NCBI GenBank assembly: GCA_963737445.1
Contig: CAVTSO010000001.1
Span: 310,001-374,000 of the forward strand
Source of the DNA: JAICYJ01 sp963737445
Lineage (GTDB): Bacteria > Actinomycetota > Thermoleophilia > Gaiellales > JAICJC01
Direction: 5' to 3'
Length of the DNA: 64,000 nucleotides
In this document: piece by piece, positions 45,777 to 54,010 of the stretch
Position numbering within the stretch: the first letter of the stretch is position 1
Layout of the letters: the number at the start of each line of letters is the position of its first letter
The notes under the pieces: generated by a model
The model's database searches: none
The model's input: only the letters and a program-made list of their open reading frames with translations
What the model was told of the DNA's origin: nothing
Position numbers and translations under genes: made by a program

Positions 45777-46618
45777 CGCTCGGGGCCCTCCTCGCCCTGC
45801 TCTCGCAGGTACCGCTCGAAGTCGCGCGCCAGGTCCTCGCCGGTGGCGGGATCCTCGGCGTCGGCGGCCGACTCCAGCTGCTCGATGTACGCGCCCAGCT
45901 CGGGGTCGTCGGCCACGGCGGCGGCCACCCGCACGGCGTACTCGCTCGCGGCCCGCTCCAGCTCGCCGCTCGGCCCGGGGGTGCCGGTCAGGTCGGACAG
46001 CCGCTCCAGCAACGCCACCGCGGCGCGCGGGTTGGGCGTGGCCGAGATGTAGTGGGGCGTGGCGGCCCACAGGCTGGCCGAGCGCAGGTCGGCCCGGCCG
46101 CAGGCATCATGCAAAACGCCCACGATCCCGGTGGGGCCCTCGTAGTTCGACCTCGTCAGCTGCAGCCTGGCGATCAGCTCCTCGTCGGACGCGGTGGACG
46201 ACACCGGCACCGGGCGCGTGTGAGGCGTGTCGGCCAGGAGCGCGCCCAGCGTCACCACCAGCCCCACGCCGATGTCGCCGGCCAGCCCGCAGATGGCGTC
46301 GGTGTAGGCCCGCCAGCGCATGTTCGGCTCGGGGCCGACCACGATCACGATGTCGTGCTGCTCGGAGGCCATGATCTCGGTCTCGGGCCACTCCACGTCG
46401 CGCACCCGGCCGTCGGTGAGCGTGACGGTGGGCCGCGTCTGCTGGTAGTCGACGAACGGATCGGGATCGATCGACGCGAACCGCTCCGCGCCGGTGGCCA
46501 CACGCAGGTAGCCGGCCGCCAGGCTGGCGGCCCCGCCGGCGTCGTTCCAGCCCCGGAATGCCGCCACCATGGTCGGCCGGTTCAGCTTCGGCGTCGACTC
46601 GATGGTGATGTGCTCCAC
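45773..46618 (-). CDS. PAC2-family protein
   Basis: 281 residues from GTG 46618 (VEHITIE); an upstream GTG (46648) or TTG (46636) could add a few residues. The PAC2 signature is MVAAFRGWNDAGGAASLAAGYL near 17-38, then VGPEPNMRWRAYTDAI and GALLADTPHTRPVP. PAC2 proteins resemble eukaryotic proteasome-assembly chaperones and are widespread in actinobacteria, with unproven function. The acidic C-terminus (DAEDPATGEDLARDFERYL) is conserved in them. It is coupled to the thioredoxin gene, suggesting a protein quality-control unit. Confidence 0.87.
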   Translation of the reverse strand: MEHITIESTPKLNRPTMVAAFRGWNDAGGAASLAAGYLRVATGAERFASIDPDPFVDYQQTRPTVTLTDGRVRDVEWPETEIMASEQHDIVIVVGPEPNMRWRAYTDAICGLAGDIGVGLVVTLGALLADTPHTRPVPVSSTASDEELIARLQLTRSNYEGPTGIVGVLHDACGRADLRSASLWAATPHYISATPNPRAAVALLERLSDLTGTPGPSGELERAASEYAVRVAAAVADDPELGAYIEQLESAADAEDPATGEDLARDFERYLREQGEEGPER

Positions 46619-46649
46619 GTTAGGAGTGTCGCACAACCGTTCCAGCACC

Positions 46650-46655
46650 GATACT
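46650..46655 (+). promoter_or_regulatory. -10-like box of the MarP-like gene
   Basis: GATACT ends seven bases before the GTG at 46663. The same bases read on the minus strand give TATCGG pointing toward the PAC2 gene, so the 45-base divergent gap may hold overlapping promoters. Confidence 0.45.
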
Positions 46656-46662
46656 TCCGAGC

Positions 46663-47796
46663 GTGACCGGTGCAGATGTAATCGTGATCGTATGGCTGAC
46701 GCTGTCGGCGCTGGTCGGCCTGCGACGCGGGTTCGCCGCCCAGGTGCTGGCGCTGGCCGGGTTCGCCGCCGGCGCCTGGCTGGGATCGCGGCTGGCGCCG
46801 TACGCGCTGTCCGACAGTGCCCGCGCCGAGTGGGAGCCGGTGGCCGCGCTGCTCGGCGCGGTGATTGGCGGCGCGATGGTGCAGGCCGCGACCAACCCGC
46901 TCGCGAACGCCGTTCGCCGCAGGGTGCTGATCGGCCCGCTGGCGACCGTCGACGGCGCCGGCGGCCTGGTCGCAGGCACGGTGCTGGGGCTCGCGGTCGC
47001 CTGGCTGGTGGCGGTGACCGCTATCAACCAGCCCGGCCTGGGCCTGCGCCACGAGGTGCAGTCCTCAACGATCCTGCCGCGGCTGGTGCGCTGGGTGCCA
47101 GCCCAGTCGCTGATCGACGCGATCGCCCGGTTCGATCGCCTGCCGGTGCTGGGCGTGGGCGGGGTCGCCAGCCTGCCGCCGCCCGACCGGTCGGTGCCGG
47201 TCTCGCCGGCGGTGCGGCGGGCGGAGCGGAGTGTGGTGATGGTCGAGGGATCGTCCTGCGGCCTAACGCTGCAGGGCACGGGGTGGGTGGCTCGGCCGGG
47301 CGTGGTCGTGACCAACGCGCACGTGATCTCGGGCGAGCACGAGACCCAGGTGATCACGGACACGGGCGCGCTGAATGCCGTCCCCGTCTTCGTCGACCCG
47401 TCCAAGGACATCGCGCTGCTGCGGGTGCACGGCCTGACCGATCCCCCGCTGGCGACGCGGGACGGCACGTCCGGAGGCACCGGGGTGGCGCTGATCGGCT
47501 ACCCGGGCGGCGGTCCGCTGACTGCGGCTCCAGGACGCGTCGGCCAGTCGCAGTTCATCGTCACGCAGGACGCCTACGGCCACGGTGTGGCGCAGCGCAC
47601 GGTGGTGCCGATCCGGGGCAGCGTGCTGCACGGCGACAGCGGCGGCCCGGTGGTCGACCGCTCCGGTCACGTCCTGGCGATGATGTTCGCGGCCACGGAA
47701 ACCGGCGGCGGCGGATTCGGCGTCTCGATGGACGACATCCGGCACGCCTTGGCTTCGCCCGAGCAGCGGGCCGACACGGGGCCGTGCGTCGGCTGA
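46663..47796 (+). CDS. MarP-like membrane-anchored serine protease
   Basis: 377 residues. The first 130 residues hold four hydrophobic helices of the CvpA type. A linker with PPPDRSVPVS leads into a trypsin-like domain (about 175-377) with the full triad: His in VVTNAHVISG, Asp in DPSKDIALLRV, Ser in LHGDSGGPVVD. Two cysteines (GSSCGLTL near 200 and the C-terminal GPCVG) could form the disulfide known in MarP. Mycobacterial MarP acts in the periplasm in acid resistance; a similar envelope-stress role is inferred. It starts leaderless at GTG 46663. Confidence 0.9.
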   Translation: MTGADVIVIVWLTLSALVGLRRGFAAQVLALAGFAAGAWLGSRLAPYALSDSARAEWEPVAALLGAVIGGAMVQAATNPLANAVRRRVLIGPLATVDGAGGLVAGTVLGLAVAWLVAVTAINQPGLGLRHEVQSSTILPRLVRWVPAQSLIDAIARFDRLPVLGVGGVASLPPPDRSVPVSPAVRRAERSVVMVEGSSCGLTLQGTGWVARPGVVVTNAHVISGEHETQVITDTGALNAVPVFVDPSKDIALLRVHGLTDPPLATRDGTSGGTGVALIGYPGGGPLTAAPGRVGQSQFIVTQDAYGHGVAQRTVVPIRGSVLHGDSGGPVVDRSGHVLAMMFAATETGGGGFGVSMDDIRHALASPEQRADTGPCVG

Positions 47797-47820
47797 CAGC
47801 CGGCTTGGGTCGCAACGCTC

Positions 47821-47826
47821 TAGGAT
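47821..47826 (+). promoter_or_regulatory. -10-like box of the 52-residue ORF
   Basis: TAGGAT ends six bases before the ATG at 47833, the same spacing as at leuC and rnhA. This supports the small ORF as a real gene. Confidence 0.5.
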
Positions 47827-47832
47827 CCGCCC

Positions 47833-47991
47833 ATGACCTCGCGCATCGCACGCAACCTGGCGACCGCGGCCGTTGTGATCTGCCTGCAGCTGACGGCCAC
47901 GGTCATGACCCTGCGCAGGGATCCCATCCAGAAGTTCCAGGGCGCCGCCATCAGCGGCATGCTCTGGGTCGGGCTCAGGCCCCGCGACTGA
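47833..47991 (+). CDS. small membrane protein, 52 residues
   Basis: MTSRIARNLATAAVV, then a hydrophobic stretch (AAVVICLQLTATVMTL, residues 12-27) likely to span the membrane, and a short basic tail. Its last 17 bases overlap the convergent VWA gene. Evidence for expression is the TAGGAT box with ideal spacing. No family is recognised. Confidence 0.5.
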   Translation: MTSRIARNLATAAVVICLQLTATVMTLRRDPIQKFQGAAISGMLWVGLRPRD

Positions 47992-49166
47992 CCGCACGCG
48001 GAAGCGGGTGCAGCCGCCGCAGCGCCTCGGCCAGCGCTTCCAGGGCGGCCAGGTTGTGTCCCTCGAGCACGTCGTCCACGTGGCGCAGCGCAATCTGCAT
48101 GCCGCCCGCGAGCGGCTCGAAGCCCTCGTGGCCCTTCAACGGGTTGACCCACATGAGCGTGTCGGCCTGGCGGGCGATCGTCGCCAGCTCGCCGTCCAGC
48201 AGCGACAGGTCGCCGCGCTCCCAGCCGTCGGACGCGATCACGACGACGGCACCGCGGGTGAGGCCGCGGCGGCCGAACACGCGGTTGTAGGCGGCCAGCG
48301 ACTCCCCGATGCGAGTGCCCCCGCCCCAGTCCGACAGGGCCATGCTGGCGCGGGCCATGGCCACGTCGGGATCGCGGCCGGCCAGGTGCGGGGTGAGGCG
48401 GGTGAGCCGGGTGCCGAAAGCGAAGGCCTCGACGTAGCGTGAGGCGCCCTCGCGGGCCGACAGCGCCTGCAGGAACATGACCAGGGCACGAGCGTAGGGC
48501 TCCATCGAGCCGGACACGTCCACCAGCACCACCAGCTTGCGCGGCACCAGCTTGGGCCGGCGCCAGCGGCGGTCGAGCGGGATCCCCTCGGAGCGCATCG
48601 ACTGGCGCAACGTGTTGCGCTGGTCGAGCACACCGGGGGCATGCGCGGGCTGGAGCCGGCGAGAGCGGCGCACGGCGGTGCAGCGCGGCCAGGTCGTCCA
48701 TCAGCCGGCGCACGCGGCGCAGCTCGTCGTTGGTCATATGGGCGAAGTCGCGGTGACGCAGCAGCTCATCACGGGCGGCGGCGACGCCGTGCGATCCTGC
48801 GGTCGTCCTCGTCGTCGGGGCCGGCACGGCGCCCTCCTCGGACCCGGGCGGAGGCGGCAGCATCGGGCGCTCCTGGCTGAGCACGTCGCCGGAGGCATCG
48901 GAGGGCTGGCGCGGCTCCCGCTCCCAGTAGGCGGTGAAGGCGGCGTCGAAGATGTCGAGGTGGTCGTGGCGCGCGACCAGGGTGCAGCGGAGCGCGTGGT
49001 ACACCTGCTCACGATCGGCCAGGTCGACCAGCGCCAGCCCACGCATGGCGTCCTGCAACCGGCCGGGGCCGACCTCGAGGCCGGCCTCGCGCAGGATCCG
49101 GCCGAATGTGACCAGCTTGCGGGTGACCGCATCGCCGGGGTTCGGAGCGGCTCGGTCTTCACTCAC
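47975..49166 (-). CDS. VWA-domain protein (CoxE-like), one frameshift
   Basis: Two frames join near 48670 into about 396 residues. The first half starts SEDRAAPNPGDAV and carries the conserved LVTFGRILREAGLEVGPGR and NDELRRVRRLMDDLAAL of VWA-containing CoxE-like proteins. The second half has the MIDAS motif VVLVDVSGSMEPYAR, then SDWGGGTRIGESLAAYN and VVIASDGWERGD. GTG 49166 overlaps the MoxR stop region by eight bases. VWA and MoxR partners work as metal-insertion or assembly chaperones, for example in CO dehydrogenase maturation (CoxD/CoxE). The single indel is probably a sequence error. Confidence 0.82.
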
Positions 49167-50060
49167 AGGTACCGCGCGCTTCGCCGACCAGCTCGCGCAG
49201 GCCGGCGTCACGAACGCGCTCGACGTCCTCGTGGTACTTCAGCACCGAGCCGAGGGTGGCGTCCACCACGCCGGCGTCCAGCTCCTGCTGGCCGAGGGCG
49301 AGCAGCGCCTGCGTCCAGTCGATCGTCTCGGCAACGCCCGGCGTCTTCGCCAGGTCGAGCCGGCGCAGCTCCTGCACGAAGGCGGCGGCCTCGGCGGCCA
49401 GGCGCTCCGGGACGCCGGGCACGCGGGCGCGCACGATCTCGATCTCGCGCTCCAGCGAGGGGTGCGCCGATCCAGTGGTAGAGGCAGCGGCGCTTGAGGG
49501 CGTCGTGCAGCTCGCGCGTGCGGTTCGACGTCAGGATCACCAGCGGGCGCGCGCGTGGCCCGGATCGTCCCGATCTCGGGGATCGTGACCTGGAAGTCGG
49601 AGAGCAGCTCCAGCAGGAACGCCTCGAACTCGTCGTCGGCGCGGTCGATCTCGTCGATCAGCAGCACCGGCGGCTGTGGGTCGTCGTTCTCGATGGCGTC
49701 CAGCAGCGGCCGGCGCTCGAGGAACTCCCGGCCGAACAGCTCGTGCAGGCGCTCCTTGCCGCCGCCGGCCTGGGCGGCCTCGAGCGTGCGGATATAGAGC
49801 AGCTGGCGCGCGTAGCTCCAGTCGTAGAGCGCGTGGGCGACGTCGATGCCCTCGTAGCACTGCAGCCGGATCAGGCGGCCGCCGGTGATGTCGGCGAGCA
49901 CCTTCGCCAGCTCGGTCTTGCCGACGCCCGCCTCGCCCTCCAGCAGCAGCGGCTTCTCGAGCACCAGCGACAGGTGCAGCACGGTGGCCAGCCCGCGATC
50001 GGCCAGGTAGGCGTGTTCGCGGAGCGAGTCGGACAGCGCATCGACGGCGTCAGGCGGCAT
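49159..50060 (-). CDS. MoxR-family AAA ATPase (CoxD-like), two frameshifts
   Basis: About 300 residues once corrected. Walker A LLLEGEAGVGKTELAKVL near 39-56, Walker B VLLIDEIDRADDEFEAFLLELL near 130-151, sensor 1 ILTSNRTRELHDALKRRC, and the MoxR lid domain ending VERVRDAGLRELVGEARG. One extra base near 49551 and one near 49468 break the frame. It pairs with the VWA gene downstream. The ATG at 50060 has a TATCGT box six bases upstream and no ribosome binding site. Confidence 0.87.
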
Positions 50061-50066
50061 GGCTCC

Positions 50067-50072
50067 ACGATA
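50067..50072 (-). promoter_or_regulatory. -10-like box of the moxR-VWA operon
   Basis: TATCGT on the minus strand ends six bases before the ATG at 50060. Confidence 0.5.
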
Positions 50073-50112
50073 CCAGGGAGGTTTCGCGCGACCCGCAGCC
50101 CGTCACGCGTGC

Positions 50113-50332
50113 GTCACGCCCGCGTAACGCAACACCTGCGCCTGGCACCGGTGTGGCATTCGTGGCAGGCGGTGCAACCAGTCCGGAGTCCGTACGCAGA
50201 CCCAGATCCGGCGATCTTCTGTCACAACCCGCGTTCCACGACGCCTGGCCCCCGTGACGCCGGTGGCATGGCGGTCACGCCCACGTGACGCAACACCTGC
50301 GCCTGGCACCGGTGTTGCATTCGTGGCAGGCG
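50113..50332. repeat. 59-bp direct repeat with hairpin, two copies
   Basis: Copy 1 at 50113-50171 and copy 2 at 50274-50332 match at 56 of 59 positions, 161 bases apart. Each holds the palindrome CACCGGTG and a larger hairpin, CGCCTGGCAC/GTGGCAGGCG with one G.G mismatch (50139-50171 and the matching 50300-50332). The 102 bases between the copies are not repeated. The region is the gap between the SDR stop and the moxR promoter (50061-50348); no gene was seen in it. Confidence 0.75.
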
Positions 50333-50348
50333 TCTCGAGGTGGGCGGG

Positions 50349-51098
50349 CTAGCTGGTAATGCCGGGCTGTGACGTGCTGGTGTTGTCGATGCCTCCGTCG
50401 ATCACGATCGTCTGGCCAGTGATGTAGCGCGCCTGCGGCGATGCCAGGAAGGCGATCGTGTCGGCCACCTCCCCCGGGCTGCCCAGCCGCCGCATCGGCA
50501 CCAGCTTGGCCAGCTCCTCGAGGTCGTCGCCGTACTGACGCATCCCCTCGGTGTCGATCCAGCCGGGGGCGACGCAGACGACCCCGATGTCGTACTTGCC
50601 CCACTCCACGGATAGCACCCGCGCCAGCGCCTCGGTGCCGGCCCGCGCCGCCGACGAGTGCGCCATCCCGGGAATCCCGCGCGTCGGGCACAGCACGATC
50701 GAGATGATGCGCCCGCCGCCGTGCTCGATCATCCAGCGCCTCGCCACCTGCTGGGTGAGGTACCAGGGCGCGTCCAGGTTCAGCCGCCGCACCGCCGCCC
50801 AGCCGTTCGGCGAGATCTCCTCAGCCGGCGCCGTGAACTGCCCGCCGGCGTTGTTGACCAGCACGTCGATGCGCCCGAACCGCTCCAGCGCCAGGTCGAT
50901 CAGCGTGTCCGCCACCTCGGGCTCGCGGATGTCGCCGGACAGCACCGCGCAGTCGTCGCCGATTCGCCCTCGCACCTCCTCCAGCGGCTCGGGCCTGCGG
51001 CCGGCGATCACCATCCGGCAGCCGTCGCGGTGCAGCGCCAGCGCCGTCGCCCGGCCGATGCCGGTGCCGCCCCCGGTGACGATCGCGACGCGGCTCAC
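50349..51098 (-). CDS. short-chain dehydrogenase/reductase
   Basis: 249 residues, classical SDR: AIVTGGGTGIGRATALAL near 5-22, LVNNAGGQ near 80-87, and a C-terminal RLGSPGEVADTIAFLASP, close to 2,4-dienoyl-CoA or 3-oxoacyl reductases. The usual YxxxK active site is altered: the segment after the serine strand reads IVLCPTRGIPGMAHSSAARAGTEAL (in pieces), without the expected tyrosine-lysine pair, so catalysis may differ or be reduced. GTG 51098 overlaps the enoyl-CoA hydratase stop (GTGA), suggesting a beta-oxidation-type pair. Confidence 0.82.
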   Translation of the reverse strand: MSRVAIVTGGGTGIGRATALALHRDGCRMVIAGRRPEPLEEVRGRIGDDCAVLSGDIREPEVADTLIDLALERFGRIDVLVNNAGGQFTAPAEEISPNGWAAVRRLNLDAPWYLTQQVARRWMIEHGGGRIISIVLCPTRGIPGMAHSSAARAGTEALARVLSVEWGKYDIGVVCVAPGWIDTEGMRQYGDDLEELAKLVPMRRLGSPGEVADTIAFLASPQARYITGQTIVIDGGIDNTSTSQPGITS

Positions 51099-51832
51099 CG
51101 GTCGGCCCGATAGCTGTCGGCGCTGTGCGCGAGCATGCCCTGTGCCAGCCGCTCCGCCGCCAGCGATCCTGCCAGCGACATCTCCGCCGACCGGTCGATC
51201 AGCTCGCGCGTGATCTGCAGCGCGGCCTGCGGCTGCTCCGCCAGCTTCTGGGCCCACTCCAGCGCCGCCGACTCGGCCTCGCCCGCCGGCACCACCCGGT
51301 TGACCACGCCCAGCTCCAGCGCTCGGTCCGCGTCGAACCGCTCGCCCAGCAGGATCAGCTGCTTCGCGCGGGCCGTGCCCAGCAGCCGCACCAGCCGCGA
51401 CATGCCACCGGCGCTGGGCAGGATCCCCAGCGACACCTCCGGCAGACCGAACCTGGCCGTCTCGTCGGCCACCCGCAGGTCGGCCGACAGTGCCAGCTCG
51501 AGGCCGCCCCCGATCGCCCAGCCCGAGATGGCCGCGATCGACGGCTGCGGCAGCTCCGGCAGCAGCTCCCAGATCCGGCCCGGCCCGCGGTAGTAGCGGA
51601 TCGTCTCCTCGGGGCTGGGGTCGGTGAACTCCGTCAGGTCGGCCCCCGCCGAGAACGCCTTCGCGGAGCCGGCCACGACCACCACCCTGCTGCCCGTCAC
51701 GTCATCGGAGCCGAGCGCGGCGATCAGCTGCGCGGCCATCTGCTCGCTGAGCGCGTTCAGCTTGGCCTCCCGCTGCAGCCGCACGATGCAGACCTCGCCG
51801 TCCCGCGTGGTTGTGACCATCGCCTCACCCAT
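51095..51832 (-). CDS. enoyl-CoA hydratase/isomerase family protein
   Basis: 245 residues with crotonase motifs: LQREAKLNALSEQMAAQL near 23-40, the oxyanion-hole AFSAGADLTEF near 64-74, and AAISGWAIGGGLELALSADLRV near 102-123, followed by FGLPEVSLGILPSAGG. It hydrates or isomerises an acyl-CoA. ATG 51832 is used because TATGTT ends eight bases before it. Upstream codons to 51904 lack family similarity. It heads a two-gene operon with the SDR and is divergent from the GGDEF pair. Confidence 0.87.
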   Translation of the reverse strand: MGEAMVTTTRDGEVCIVRLQREAKLNALSEQMAAQLIAALGSDDVTGSRVVVVAGSAKAFSAGADLTEFTDPSPEETIRYYRGPGRIWELLPELPQPSIAAISGWAIGGGLELALSADLRVADETARFGLPEVSLGILPSAGGMSRLVRLLGTARAKQLILLGERFDADRALELGVVNRVVPAGEAESAALEWAQKLAEQPQAALQITRELIDRSAEMSLAGSLAAERLAQGMLAHSADSYRADR

Positions 51833-51840
51833 GCCGGGCG

Positions 51841-51846
51841 AACATA
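51841..51846 (-). promoter_or_regulatory. -10-like box of the enoyl-CoA hydratase gene
   Basis: TATGTT on the minus strand ends eight bases before the ATG at 51832. Confidence 0.45.
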
Positions 51847-51911
51847 GCCGACCGCGATCGTCCCGTGCCGAAGGTTCAGTCGTCCCGCGGGCATGCCGAT
51901 ACACGTTTCAC

Positions 51912-52934
51912 ATGTCAACCCGGCGCAGCATCCCCGAGCGCGACCGGCGTGAGCTTGAAGTTCTGCACCGCGTCGCCGTCGCTCTGACACAGTCGCTTTC
52001 GACGACCGACGTCCTGCGCGCCCTGACTCGCGAGCTGGTGTCGGGCGTGGAGCGCGCCTCCGAGTGCGCCATCTCGCTCTGGGACAGGCAGCGCGACGTG
52101 CTGATCGACGCCGCCGCGCACACGGTGCACGGCCCGCCGGCCTGGCCCCGCGGCCAGGTCGAGAACCCGCTCGAGGAGTACCCCGCCACCCGTGCGCTGC
52201 TCAAGCGCGGCCGCGGCTGGGGCGAGTACCGGGTGTCCGATCCCGAGCTCAGCAGCAACGACCGCGCCGTACTGGAGCTGTGGGGCTGGCGCTCCATGAT
52301 CGAGCTGCCGCTGGTGGTCGAGGGCCGCTCCGTCGGCCTGATCGAGGTGGCCGACTACCGGTCGTCGCGGGCATGGTCGCAGCGCGACATCGCCTTCTGC
52401 CAGACGATCGCCAGCCAGGCCGCGATGGCCGTCCGAAACGCCCAGCTGTACGAGGGGCTGCAGGAGCAGGCCGACCGCGACTCTCTGACCGACCTGCTCA
52501 ATCACCGCGCCTTCTACCAGCGGCTGGGCCAGGAGCTGAGCCGCGCCCAGCGAGACGGCACCCGGGTCGGCGTGATCACGCTCGACCTCGACAACTTCAA
52601 GGCCCTGAACGACTCGCGCGGCCACCTGGCCGGCGACAAGGCGCTGGTGCTGGTGGCCTCGGCGATCCTCGGTTGCGCGCGCCAGAGCGACGTGGCCGGC
52701 CGCCTGGGCGGCGACGAGTTCGCGCTGATCCTGCCCGGCGCCGGCGACGAGGTCGAACTGGTGGGGCGGCGGGTGCTGGCCGCCATCACGTCCAAGGCCG
52801 GCGCGGGCGCCTCGCTCGGCATCACCATCGCGGAGCCGGGTGAAACCGATCCGCTGCTGGTGATGGCGCGCGCCGACCGCTCGCTGCTCGAAGCCAAGCG
52901 CGCCGGCAAACGGACCTACAGGCTGTCGGCATGA
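51912..52934 (+). CDS. GAF-GGDEF diguanylate cyclase (first of a tandem pair)
   Basis: 340 residues. A GAF sensor covers about 15-165 (IELPLVVEGRSVGLIEVADY near 129-148; AFCQTIASQAAMAVRNAQLYE before a linker helix). The GGDEF domain (about 175-335) has the intact catalytic GRLGGDEFALILPG and the inhibitory RxxD site (RQSD) five residues earlier, so it should make c-di-GMP with product feedback. It is soluble, with no membrane segment, so the signal is intracellular. The stop overlaps a paralogous gene by four bases. Confidence 0.92.
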   Translation: MSTRRSIPERDRRELEVLHRVAVALTQSLSTTDVLRALTRELVSGVERASECAISLWDRQRDVLIDAAAHTVHGPPAWPRGQVENPLEEYPATRALLKRGRGWGEYRVSDPELSSNDRAVLELWGWRSMIELPLVVEGRSVGLIEVADYRSSRAWSQRDIAFCQTIASQAAMAVRNAQLYEGLQEQADRDSLTDLLNHRAFYQRLGQELSRAQRDGTRVGVITLDLDNFKALNDSRGHLAGDKALVLVASAILGCARQSDVAGRLGGDEFALILPGAGDEVELVGRRVLAAITSKAGAGASLGITIAEPGETDPLLVMARADRSLLEAKRAGKRTYRLSA

Positions 52935-53950
52935 CGCGCCGGTTCGCACAGGACGACCGGAACCGCCGTGAGCTGGAGGTGATGCATCGCCTGGCCGTGG
53001 AGCTGCCTCGCATGCTGACCGTGACCGGCGTCACCGACCTGCTGGCCGAGCATCTGGTGCTGGCCACGCGGCGCGCCGGCGAGTGCACGATCTCGTCCTG
53101 GGACGCGGGCCACGACCAGCTCACGATCATGTCCGTCTACGAGCTCGGCACCGGCATCGCCGAGGATCAGCGAGGGGAGCAGTTCGTGCTGGACGACTGG
53201 CCGCACAGCCGCGCCCTGCTGGCCGAAGGCACCGCCTACGGCGAGTACCGCCGCGACGACCCGGCCTGGAACCAGCGCGTGCGCGACCAGCTGGACGAAT
53301 GGGAATGGAAGACCTGGATCGCATTGCCGCTGGTGGTCGAGGCGCGCTCGGTGGGCCTGATCGAGGTGGTCGACCACCAGACCGACGAGCGCTGGTCACC
53401 GCACGACATCGCCTTCTGCCAGACGATCGCCGGCCAGGCCGCGATGGCCGTACGGAGCGCGCAGCTGCATGAGGGCATCCGCCGGCAGGTGCTGCACGAT
53501 CAGCTGACCGGCCTGCTCAGCCACCGCGGGCTGCACGAGCAGCTGGAGGCGAGCCTGGTCGCGGCCAACGCCGGCGGCGGCGAGCTGTCGGTCGTGGCCT
53601 TCGACCTGGACGGCTTCCGGGCGGTCAACGACCGCGACGGGCACGCGGCCGGCGACCTGGTGCTGCGCCGCGTGGCCGACGTTCTGCGCGAGGAGTCGCG
53701 CGACTGCGACATCGCCGCGCGCATCGGCGGAGACGAGTTCCTGCTGGTGCTGCCCGGCGTCGGCGACGACGGCCCCGCCATCGCCGACCGCGTCGTCCGC
53801 CGCATGGCGGAGCGCACCGGCGTATCGCTGTCCGCCGGCGTGGCGCAGGCGCAGCCGCGGGAGCGGGACGCGCGTGTGCTGATCGACCGTGCCCAGAGCG
53901 CGCTGCTGGAATCCCGGCGCTCAAAGCCGCGCCGGAGCCGCTCCGCCTGA
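52931..53950 (+). CDS. GAF-GGDEF diguanylate cyclase (second of a tandem pair)
   Basis: 339 residues, clearly a duplicate of the preceding gene (shared LPLVVEARSVGLIEVVDH and DIAFCQTIAGQAAMAVRSAQL). The GGDEF site ARIGGDEFLLVLPG and an RxxD site (RDCD) are intact. The GAF halves have diverged more than the cyclase halves, so the two likely sense different ligands while making the same product. ATG 52931 overlaps the first gene's stop, so they are co-translated. Confidence 0.92.
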   Translation: MTRRFAQDDRNRRELEVMHRLAVELPRMLTVTGVTDLLAEHLVLATRRAGECTISSWDAGHDQLTIMSVYELGTGIAEDQRGEQFVLDDWPHSRALLAEGTAYGEYRRDDPAWNQRVRDQLDEWEWKTWIALPLVVEARSVGLIEVVDHQTDERWSPHDIAFCQTIAGQAAMAVRSAQLHEGIRRQVLHDQLTGLLSHRGLHEQLEASLVAANAGGGELSVVAFDLDGFRAVNDRDGHAAGDLVLRRVADVLREESRDCDIAARIGGDEFLLVLPGVGDDGPAIADRVVRRMAERTGVSLSAGVAQAQPRERDARVLIDRAQSALLESRRSKPRRSRSA

Positions 53951-53998
53951 GCTTCATTCCGGCGGATCACGCATCTACACTGCGGTCAACACCAGCGT

Positions 53999-54008
53999 GG
54001 AGGTGATC
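53999..54008 (+). promoter_or_regulatory. perfect Shine-Dalgarno sequence before an ATC codon
   Basis: GGAGGTGATC complements the 3' end of 16S rRNA over ten bases. Seven bases after its GGAGG core comes ATC (54011), not ATG. The homologous N-terminus of the HNH protein begins at exactly that codon. The nearest ATG (54038) is too far downstream for this site. Confidence 0.6.
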
Positions 54009-54010
54009 AG

